Assembly (NCBI GenBank): GCA_016787665.1
Contig: JAEUUC010000009.1
Span: 505,744-569,743 of the forward strand
Direction: 5' to 3'
DNA from: Cyclobacteriaceae bacterium
GTDB taxonomy: Bacteria > Bacteroidota > Bacteroidia > Cytophagales > Cyclobacteriaceae
DNA length: 64,000 bases
Below, one piece after another: positions 26,239 to 33,640 of this stretch. The notes under the pieces were generated by a model, which saw nothing but the letters and a program-made list of their open reading frames with translations, had not been told where the DNA came from and did no database searches. How positions within the stretch are numbered: the stretch's first letter is position 1; every line of letters begins with the position of its first letter. The position numbers were made by a program, and so were the translations under genes.

Positions 26239-27346
26239 GCGCATTGGTGATTACATACAATTGATTGACAACCGAAACAAGGATTTGGCAGTAACAAACC
26301 TACTTGGTATTAACATTAACAAGAACTTCATGCCTTCGGTTGCCAATACATCTGAAACTGACCTAACAAAATATAAGGTAATTAGGAAAGGGCAATTTGC
26401 TTATAGCGCAATGCAAGTTGGAAGAGATGAAACCATTCGGCTTGCACTTTATACTGCGGAGCAGCCTGCAATAATTTCTCCAGCGTACTTGGTAATTGAA
26501 TCTAAAGATATTAATGAGCTATTGCCAGAGTACATGATGATGTGGTTTCACCGACCAGAGTCGGATAGATATGGATGGTTTATAAGTGATAGTAGTGTTA
26601 GGGCTAGTTTAGAGTGGGAACGATTTTGTGAAATACAAATTCCAATACCTGACATTAATGAACAACGCAGTTTTGTTGCACTTTACAACGGCTTAATGAC
26701 CAATCAAAGAGTTTATGAAAATAGTTTAACTGACCTACAATTAATTTGCGATACGTACATTGAAAACTTAATTAAAACCGAAAAGCCAAAATTACTCGGT
26801 CAATACATTGAGCAATCAGATGAAAGGAATAATGATTTGCAGGTAAAGTTTCTGCAAGGAGTATCAACTTCAAAAGTACTGATTGAAACAAAGGCGAATA
26901 CAAACGGACTTGAATTTTCAAATTATAAAGTTGTAAGAACAGGCGAATTTGTCTATGTAGCTGATACTTCAAGGAGAGGTGACAAAATTGCTTTAGCAAT
27001 GAATAGTGCTGAGCCTTGTATTGTTTCAGGAATCTACACAGTTTTTAGAGTAATAAGACCAACCGAATTATTACCTGAATATTTGTACTTATGGCTTGCT
27101 CGACCAGAATTTGACCGATATGCAAGATTCCACTCCTGGGGAAGTGCAAGAGAAACTTTTGATTGGGCTGACATGTGCAATGTGAAATTGCCCATTCCAG
27201 ATATAAAAGTTCAGAAAGCCATAGTGACCATCTACCACACTTTGGAAACTCGTAAACGAATTAATGGGCAATTGAAAAATACAATAAAACCACTTTGTCC
27301 AGTATTAATGAAAGGTGTTGCGGAGAGTTTATTTCAACCTGCTTAA
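26228..27346 (+). CDS. hsdS: Type I restriction-modification specificity subunit
   Basis: A 372-residue S subunit that sets the DNA target of methylation and cleavage. It has two target-recognition domains with matching conserved ends: ELLPEYMMMWFHRPESDRY ... IPIPDINEQ in the first half and ELLPEYLYLWLARPEFDRY ... LPIPDIKVQ in the second. The recognised sequence cannot be predicted. The gene is AT-rich, like the following TIR genes and unlike hsdR. It overlaps hsdM by 11 bases, and the TIR gene begins 13 bases after it. Confidence 0.92.
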   Translation: MNYKRIGDYIQLIDNRNKDLAVTNLLGININKNFMPSVANTSETDLTKYKVIRKGQFAYSAMQVGRDETIRLALYTAEQPAIISPAYLVIESKDINELLPEYMMMWFHRPESDRYGWFISDSSVRASLEWERFCEIQIPIPDINEQRSFVALYNGLMTNQRVYENSLTDLQLICDTYIENLIKTEKPKLLGQYIEQSDERNNDLQVKFLQGVSTSKVLIETKANTNGLEFSNYKVVRTGEFVYVADTSRRGDKIALAMNSAEPCIVSGIYTVFRVIRPTELLPEYLYLWLARPEFDRYARFHSWGSARETFDWADMCNVKLPIPDIKVQKAIVTIYHTLETRKRINGQLKNTIKPLCPVLMKGVAESLFQPA

Positions 27347-27359
27347 AAGTAATCTACAT

Positions 27360-28526
27360 ATGGGTTATAAATATCAAATAGTATTTCTTGGCTCAATTAA
27401 CAACATCGCTGATGAAATCAATACTCTCTTTCGTGAAAGACTGAAAGAATTGAACTTAAAAGCAGATTTCTATCAAGTAATAAACTCCTCTCAAGTAGCA
27501 AATGAGTACAAGGGTAACCAACCAGCCTTTGTTCTATACTTTGGAAATCAAGATGGTAATTTTGAAGATGTTGGCATCGTACAAACACTTTTAAATGAGG
27601 GCAATATTGTATTGCCAATTTTCTACGATTCATTTAAAAATGAAATCCCAACGGTTCTTTCTAACCAAAACGGCCTAAAGTATGAACCACAGCAACAAGA
27701 TAAAATTGTCAATTTAATTCTTGAATCTTTCGGTAAATTAAGAAACACTAGAAAGGTATTCATAAGTTACAAAAGGGACGAATCTTCTTCTGTTGCAATA
27801 CAACTTTACGAAGCATTAGAGAAGAATAATTTTGATGTTTTTCTCGATACCCATTCCATTAAGCAGGGCGAACCATTTCAGGATGAACTATGGCACAGAA
27901 TGGCAGACTGTGATGTGATTGTTTTACTTAACACACCTAAATTCCTAGAGAGTGAATGGTGTGAAAAGGAAATCGCAGAAGCTGGAGTTAAACAAATTGG
28001 CGTGCTTCAATTAGTATGGCCAAATAACAGTTTAGCTAGAATGGCAGAGGTTTGTTTCCCTCAACAATTGTTATCAGTTGATTTTCAAGAGGAAATTTAC
28101 AATAGCAAGGATACTTCAAAACTCACTACCAGTGCTCTAAACAACATTATTCAGAAGGTTGAATCCATTAGAGCGCGAAATTTAGCAGCGCGTCAAGATA
28201 ATTTAATTACTGAATTTTTAAGTATCGCCCGTAAGAATGGAAAAGCTGTAACCATTCAGCCTGAAAGATTCATTACTGAAGAATTGCCCAAGAACAAAAG
28301 GAGAATCTTCATTCCCTCAGTTGGCATACCTCAATCAACGGACTACAATCAGTCATCTGAATTAAAAAAAGAAATTAAGGAGTACTCTGTAGACGAAGTC
28401 TATCTGATTTATGATGATGTGAGAATTAGGGAAAAATGGCTAAAACATTTAGAATATCTGAACGCATATCTTGATGTTAAAACAATTAAAAAGCAACAAT
28501 TTGATTTATGGCTTCAGAAAAATTAA
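27360..28526 (+). CDS. TIR-domain protein with N- and C-terminal extensions
   Basis: A 388-residue protein starting at the ATG at 27360 (MGYKYQIVFLG). Residues 1-130 form a Rossmann-like N-terminal domain I cannot name. Residues 132-255 are a TIR domain: RKVFISYKRDESS, FDVFLDTHSIKQGEPF and SEWCEKEIAEA, where E204 in WCxxE is the expected NADase catalytic glutamate. The C-terminal 130 residues are unassigned. TIR enzymes in bacterial defence cleave NAD+ or make cyclic ADP-ribose-type signals. It overlaps the SLOG gene by 19 bases, and its operon lies inside a type I restriction locus. Confidence 0.88.
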   Translation: MGYKYQIVFLGSINNIADEINTLFRERLKELNLKADFYQVINSSQVANEYKGNQPAFVLYFGNQDGNFEDVGIVQTLLNEGNIVLPIFYDSFKNEIPTVLSNQNGLKYEPQQQDKIVNLILESFGKLRNTRKVFISYKRDESSSVAIQLYEALEKNNFDVFLDTHSIKQGEPFQDELWHRMADCDVIVLLNTPKFLESEWCEKEIAEAGVKQIGVLQLVWPNNSLARMAEVCFPQQLLSVDFQEEIYNSKDTSKLTTSALNNIIQKVESIRARNLAARQDNLITEFLSIARKNGKAVTIQPERFITEELPKNKRRIFIPSVGIPQSTDYNQSSELKKEIKEYSVDEVYLIYDDVRIREKWLKHLEYLNAYLDVKTIKKQQFDLWLQKN

Positions 28527-29104
28527 AAAGCATATTTCTTTCAGCTAGCATTCCTTTCAAGGAAAGGCATCAAAAATATTTTGGCACAGCAGATATTATT
28601 GCAATTCGTGATGCAGTAGTTGCTCTAGCAACAGTTGCATTACCTTATCATAGGTTAGTTTGGGGTGGTCATCCTTCAATTACTCCAATGATTTATTATG
28701 TAATGGAGAGAATGGGGCTGAATATTCAAGAGCACCTTACTTTATATCAGTCATTATTTTTTGAGAAAGACTTTCCACAAGATAATAATCGTTTTGAGAA
28801 CATTGTCTTTACAGAGAATAAGGGTAATTTAAATGAAAGCCTATTTCACATGAGAGGCAGGATGATGAAAGAAAATAAATTTTCTGCCGGTGTTTTTATT
28901 GGTGGAATGGATGGAGTAGAGATTGAATTTAAGCTCTTCAGCAAAACCTATCCTCAAGCATTAGTTTTGCCAATTGCTAGCACCGGTGCTGCTTCAAAAA
29001 TTGTATTTGATGAATACTTAACCGGTAATCAAAAGAATAATCGCTTGGTTACCGACTACGGTTACATGTCACTATTCCAAGACCTATTGATGGCCAAAAT
29101 TTAA
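28508..29104 (+). CDS. Stand-alone SLOG-domain protein
   Basis: A 198-residue protein that reads as one SLOG (SMF/DprA-LOG) Rossmann-type nucleotide-binding domain. The first glycine-rich loop is WGGHPSITP (G53-G54). The second, FIGGMDGVEIEF (G132 to E140), is the counterpart of the PGGxGTxxE motif of LOG enzymes. SLOG domains bind nucleotides. In Thoeris ThsA, a SLOG domain senses a TIR-made cyclic ADP-ribose, but there it is fused to SIR2; here no effector domain is attached. The 19-base overlap with the TIR gene before it and four-base gap to the next gene mark tight coupling. A receptor role is inferred. Confidence 0.75.
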   Translation: MASEKLKSIFLSASIPFKERHQKYFGTADIIAIRDAVVALATVALPYHRLVWGGHPSITPMIYYVMERMGLNIQEHLTLYQSLFFEKDFPQDNNRFENIVFTENKGNLNESLFHMRGRMMKENKFSAGVFIGGMDGVEIEFKLFSKTYPQALVLPIASTGAASKIVFDEYLTGNQKNNRLVTDYGYMSLFQDLLMAKI

Positions 29105-29108
29105 ACAT

Positions 29109-29813
29109 ATGGGAAGGAATATATTTGTTTCATACAAGTATGGCGACACAAGTGTAAATAGTTTAAATAAATGTGATTATAAATTTATTAACGGACGAAT
29201 TCAAACTGTACCTCGAGGGACTAGAGTGAGAGATTATGTTGATGAGCTTCAAATGAAGATTGGAGAAGAACATGTCAACCTTGGGGAAAAAGATGGCGAG
29301 AGCTTGGAGCGTTTTAAGGATTCAACAATACAATCTGAATTGAAAAAGAAAATCTATAAAAGTAGCGTCACTTTAGTGATGATTTCAAAAGGAATGAAAG
29401 ATCTTGATGTTCCGGAGAATGACCAATGGATACCCTGGGAAATATCCTATTCACTGAGAGTAGTCAAAAGAGAAGATAGCACAAGTCAAATGAATGCAAT
29501 TTTAGGAATCGTGATTCCTGATGAGAATAATTCTTATCTGTGGTACTATGAAACTGACCCCTTTTGCCAATGCATCCATCACCGCACAGAGAGACTCTTT
29601 GATATGCTATCAAAGAATATGTTTAATATAAAAAACAAGAAATTCAGAGAGTGTAACGGGATACAAATTCATACAGCAGAAGAGCCGTCATTTATAAAGA
29701 CTATAACGTGGGACGAATTTATGAATGGGGACAATGCTGATTTTTACATTGAGAAGGCAATTACAATTCGGGATAATGCAGGTTATTATGATATCCAAGT
29801 AAATATGGATTGA
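29109..29813 (+). CDS. DUF1863/ThsB-type TIR-like protein
   Basis: A 234-residue protein of the MTH538/DUF1863 TIR-like branch, the branch that includes the Thoeris signal-producing ThsB. The marks are RNIFVSYKYGD at the start, STIQSELKKKIYKSSVTLVMISKGM in the middle, and WIPWEISYSLR, where E111 occupies the catalytic position. Long insertions relative to plain TIR domains are typical of this branch. It begins four bases after the SLOG gene and ends one base before the second TIR gene. Production of an NAD-derived messenger is inferred from family. Confidence 0.82.
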   Translation: MGRNIFVSYKYGDTSVNSLNKCDYKFINGRIQTVPRGTRVRDYVDELQMKIGEEHVNLGEKDGESLERFKDSTIQSELKKKIYKSSVTLVMISKGMKDLDVPENDQWIPWEISYSLRVVKREDSTSQMNAILGIVIPDENNSYLWYYETDPFCQCIHHRTERLFDMLSKNMFNIKNKKFRECNGIQIHTAEEPSFIKTITWDEFMNGDNADFYIEKAITIRDNAGYYDIQVNMD

Positions 29814-29814
29814 T

Positions 29815-30393
29815 ATGAGCTTCATCACAGAATTTCAACTAACGAATTACAGAGAAAGAACGAGAAGATTTTCACCAGACAATATTGTCAATCTTAGCGA
29901 GAGTTCCTCAAGAATTCAAACCAAGCCAATGGTTTTCCTCTCGCATAAGCATGAAGAGTTTTCAATACTTCAAGATGTAATCGCCTTTTTGAAGGCAGAG
30001 GGTGTTGACATCTATGTAGACTGGATGGATCAAGATATGCCTGCGTATACAAATGCTGAGACTGCCATTAGACTGAAAGAAAAAATCAAAGTATCAAACA
30101 AATTTATTCTTGTCGCAACCGATGATGCAGTTAACTCGAAGTGGTGTAATTGGGAATTAGGCTTAGGGGATGCAGCTAAGTACATTGAACACATTTCTTT
30201 ATTCCCAATTAACAGAACATATCAGTCCTTCAGAGGTGCAGAGTATTTGAAAATCTATCCTTACATTGATTATGAAGATGGAACAGGAGAGTATTTGAAC
30301 GGAACAGCTATAGCCAAAGGATACTATGTTAAAACGCCCTTGGAAAATTCTCAGGTCCGCCTTGTGTCTTTAAAGTATTGGCTAATGAGCTAA
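29815..30393 (+). CDS. TIR-domain protein (second canonical TIR)
   Basis: A 192-residue TIR protein. After a short N-terminal stretch, residues 38-145 show MVFLSHKHEEFS, a GVDIYVDW strand and SKWCNWELGLGDA with E114 in the WCxxE catalytic motif. The C-terminal part is unassigned. It differs from the other two TIR-type proteins of the operon and is AT-rich like them. hsdR starts one base after its stop, so the whole hsdM-to-hsdR run is probably one transcript. Confidence 0.85.
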   Translation: MSFITEFQLTNYRERTRRFSPDNIVNLSESSSRIQTKPMVFLSHKHEEFSILQDVIAFLKAEGVDIYVDWMDQDMPAYTNAETAIRLKEKIKVSNKFILVATDDAVNSKWCNWELGLGDAAKYIEHISLFPINRTYQSFRGAEYLKIYPYIDYEDGTGEYLNGTAIAKGYYVKTPLENSQVRLVSLKYWLMS

Positions 30394-30394
30394 A

Positions 30395-33300
30395 ATGAAA
30401 TTCACCGAAGAAAAATTAGAAAAGGCGTTTACCGAACTGTTGGGGCAAGAAGGCTTTGCCCACCAACTCGGTGTTGCCCTTGCGCGGAAGCCCGATGACG
30501 TATTGATTGAAGAAGACCTGAGAACCTTTCTGTTAAATCGGTATGCACCACAAAGCATCACACGCAATGAGGTGAATTCTATTATTCTTCAACTCAGGTC
30601 ACTTCCGGCATCCGACCTTTACGAGAGCAACAAGGCATTTCTGCGCATGCTCGCAGACGGGTTTATCCTCAAGCGGGAAAACCGGGCCGAAAAAGACCTT
30701 TACATCCAGCTCATTGATTATACGGGGCTTACCCAACACCGCCAGCCAGAGCCCGGCCAACTGCCGGTGATCCCGGCCGAGCCGGAGGAGCAATACCTGC
30801 CTGACCGTAACATTTACCGGTTTGTTACCCAACTGGATATTACCGGAAACGAAAGGCGCATCCCCGATGGGGTGTTATACATCAACGGTTTGCCTGTGGT
30901 AGTATTCGAGTTTAAGAGTGCCATTCGGGAGGAGGCGACCATTTTTGATGCGTTCAACCAATTAACTATCCGCTACCGAAGGGACATTCCGGAACTCTTC
31001 AAGTACAATGCTTTTTGTGTGATCAGCGATGGTGTAAACAACAAAGCAGGATCGTTTTTTGCACCCTATGAGTTCTTCTACGGTTGGCGCAGAGTGGCCG
31101 GCCTGGTGAAAGACGTGGATGGAATTGACAGTATGTTCACGCTGGTTCAGGGCATGTTCCAAAAGAACAGCCTCCGCGATATTATCCGAAACTTCATTTA
31201 CCTCCCCGATAACAGTAAAAAGGAGGAGAAAATCCTTTGCCGGTATCCGCAGTTTTACGCTGCCCGCGCCCTGTACGAAAACATTAAAAGAGCGCAAAAA
31301 CCGGCCGGAGACGGCAAGGGTGGAACGTACTTTGGCGCAACCGGCTGTGGCAAAAGTTTCACCATGCTCTACCTCACCCGGCTGCTCATGAAAAGTGAAC
31401 ACTTTGCCAGCCCCACCCTCGTACTCATTACCGACCGCACGGACTTGGATGACCAGCTTGCCTCACAATTCATCAACGCCAAAACCTTTATTGGAGATAA
31501 CACAGTTGAAAGTGTTGAAAGCCGGGCTGACCTGCGGGCCAAGCTGCAAGGCAGGCAAAGTGGTGGCGTTTTTCTCACCACCATACACAAGTTTACGGAA
31601 GACACCGAGCTGCTGACCGTGAGAAACAACGTCATCTGCATTTCAGATGAAGCCCACCGAAGTCAGGTAAACCTAGAGCAAAAAATAAAGGTGACCGAAA
31701 AAGGCGTGGCAAAAACCTTTGGGTTTGCCAAGTACCTGCACGACTCGCTGCCCAACGCCACGTATGTTGGCTTTACCGGCACCCCCATTGACGCCACGCT
31801 GGACGTATTCGGTAAAGTGGTGGATGCCTACACGATGACCGAATCCGTGAAAGATGAAATCACCGTTCGAATTGTGTACGAAGGCCGTGCCGCCAAAGTG
31901 GCATTGAGGAACAGCGAACTGGAAAAGATAGAACGCTACTACGAAGAAGCGGCTGCCCTTGGCGCTAACGACTACCAAATCGACAAGAGCAAGGAAGAAA
32001 CCGCCAATATGTACGCCATTTTAGGCGATCCGAAGCGGTTGCAAGCAGTAGCGCAGGATTTTGTAAACCACTACGAACGCAGAATTCAGGAGGGGGCTAC
32101 CGTAAAAGGTAAAGCCATGTTTGTAAGCAGCACCCGCGAAATTGCTTACGAGCTATACAAATACATTATCCAGCTGCGACCGCAGTGGGCCGAGGCCCGT
32201 GAGGCGGAGGAAGGTGCCGTGCTGAGCGACAAAGACAAACGCGAACTGAAACCCATTGAGCGGATTAAGCTGGTGATGACCCGCGGCCAGGACGACCCCA
32301 AGGAGCTGTATGACATGCTGGGCTCTAAAGAATACCGCAAGGAGCTGGACCGGCAATTCAAAAATCCGAAGTCAAACTTCAAGATTGCGATTGTGGTCGA
32401 CATGTGGCTAACGGGCTTTGATGTACCGTTCCTGGACAGCATTTACATCGACAAACCGATTCAGCAGCATAACCTTATTCAAACTATCTCACGGGTCAAC
32501 CGCAAGTTCGAAGGCAAAAACAAAGGGCTGGTAGTGGACTATATCGGCATCAAGAAACAAATGAACCTGGCTCTTGCCAAATACAACAAGGGCGACAAGG
32601 AGAACTTTGAAGACATTGAGCAATCCCTGAGCGTAGTCCGGGACCACCTCGATTTGCTCGGAAAGCTTATGCACAAGTTCGACAGCACGAAGTACTTCAA
32701 AGGCAGCGCGGTGGAGCAACTGCACACGTTAAATATGGCGGCTGAGTTTGTGCAGCAAACCAAAGAATTGGAGACGCGCTTTATGGGCTTGGTTAAACGC
32801 CTGAAGGCGGCTTACGACATCTGCGTGGGAAGCGAAAAGCTTAAGCAAACTGAACGCGACCACACCCACTTTTACCTGGCTGTACGTTCAATTGTATTCA
32901 AACTTACCAAAGGCAACGCACCAGACACCGCGCAAATGAATGCCCGCGTTCGCGAAATGATCAAGGACGCGCTGCAAAGCGATGGAGTGGAAGAAATTTT
33001 CAGGTTGGGTGACCCATCGGAAACCGAGCAGGATATCTTTGATGAAGACTATCTGGCGAAGATTGATAAGATCAAATTGCCCAATACCAAGATAAAATTG
33101 CTTCAGCAGTTGTTGGCGCGGGTGATTGGCGAGCTGCGCAAGGTAAACCGAATCAAGGGTATTGATTTTACCAAAAAGATGGAAGCGATTGTTGAGCGGT
33201 ACAACAACCGCGAAGCCAACGACATTTTGAGGAGTGAGGTGTATGAAGAAATGGCGGAAGCCTTGACCAACCTGATTTGGGAAGCCCACAGGGAGTTCTC

Positions 33301-33607
33301 GGCCGGTGATGAATTGGGCATCGACTTCGAAGAGAAGGCCTTTTATGACATATTAAAAGAACTCTGCAAGAAATACGACTTTACGTATCCGGACGACAGA
33401 ATGATTGCCCTGGCAAAGGCCGTAAAAGTAATTGTGGATAGCCAGGCAAAATTCCCCGACTGGAATAAACGCGAAGACATCAAATCCGCCTTGAAAGTAG
33501 AGTTGATCCTGATCCTGGATGAATTTGGCTATCCACCTGTGGAGCGGGATGAAGTTTACGAAGAGATTTTTGAGCAAGCGGAGAATTTTAAGAAGCATGT
33601 TACGTAA
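30395..33607 (+). CDS. hsdR: Type I restriction endonuclease, R subunit
   Basis: A 1070-residue motor-nuclease subunit. The nuclease has FEFKS (about residue 172) of the PD-(D/E)xK site. The translocase has Walker A GATGCGKSFTM (about 315), DEAH (about 418) and GFTGTP, followed by SF2 helicase motifs in the second RecA domain (ISRVNRKFEGKNKG). The C-terminus is the helical HsdS/HsdM-contact region. Full length for the family. GC content returns to the level of the 5' part of hsdM, marking the right edge of the AT-rich insert at about 30.4 kb. Confidence 0.95.
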   Translation: MKFTEEKLEKAFTELLGQEGFAHQLGVALARKPDDVLIEEDLRTFLLNRYAPQSITRNEVNSIILQLRSLPASDLYESNKAFLRMLADGFILKRENRAEKDLYIQLIDYTGLTQHRQPEPGQLPVIPAEPEEQYLPDRNIYRFVTQLDITGNERRIPDGVLYINGLPVVVFEFKSAIREEATIFDAFNQLTIRYRRDIPELFKYNAFCVISDGVNNKAGSFFAPYEFFYGWRRVAGLVKDVDGIDSMFTLVQGMFQKNSLRDIIRNFIYLPDNSKKEEKILCRYPQFYAARALYENIKRAQKPAGDGKGGTYFGATGCGKSFTMLYLTRLLMKSEHFASPTLVLITDRTDLDDQLASQFINAKTFIGDNTVESVESRADLRAKLQGRQSGGVFLTTIHKFTEDTELLTVRNNVICISDEAHRSQVNLEQKIKVTEKGVAKTFGFAKYLHDSLPNATYVGFTGTPIDATLDVFGKVVDAYTMTESVKDEITVRIVYEGRAAKVALRNSELEKIERYYEEAAALGANDYQIDKSKEETANMYAILGDPKRLQAVAQDFVNHYERRIQEGATVKGKAMFVSSTREIAYELYKYIIQLRPQWAEAREAEEGAVLSDKDKRELKPIERIKLVMTRGQDDPKELYDMLGSKEYRKELDRQFKNPKSNFKIAIVVDMWLTGFDVPFLDSIYIDKPIQQHNLIQTISRVNRKFEGKNKGLVVDYIGIKKQMNLALAKYNKGDKENFEDIEQSLSVVRDHLDLLGKLMHKFDSTKYFKGSAVEQLHTLNMAAEFVQQTKELETRFMGLVKRLKAAYDICVGSEKLKQTERDHTHFYLAVRSIVFKLTKGNAPDTAQMNARVREMIKDALQSDGVEEIFRLGDPSETEQDIFDEDYLAKIDKIKLPNTKIKLLQQLLARVIGELRKVNRIKGIDFTKKMEAIVERYNNREANDILRSEVYEEMAEALTNLIWEAHREFSAGDELGIDFEEKAFYDILKELCKKYDFTYPDDRMIALAKAVKVIVDSQAKFPDWNKREDIKSALKVELILILDEFGYPPVERDEVYEEIFEQAENFKKHVT

Positions 33608-33640
33608 TCGATGAGCCGCTAGGGTTGAATATCAAATCTT

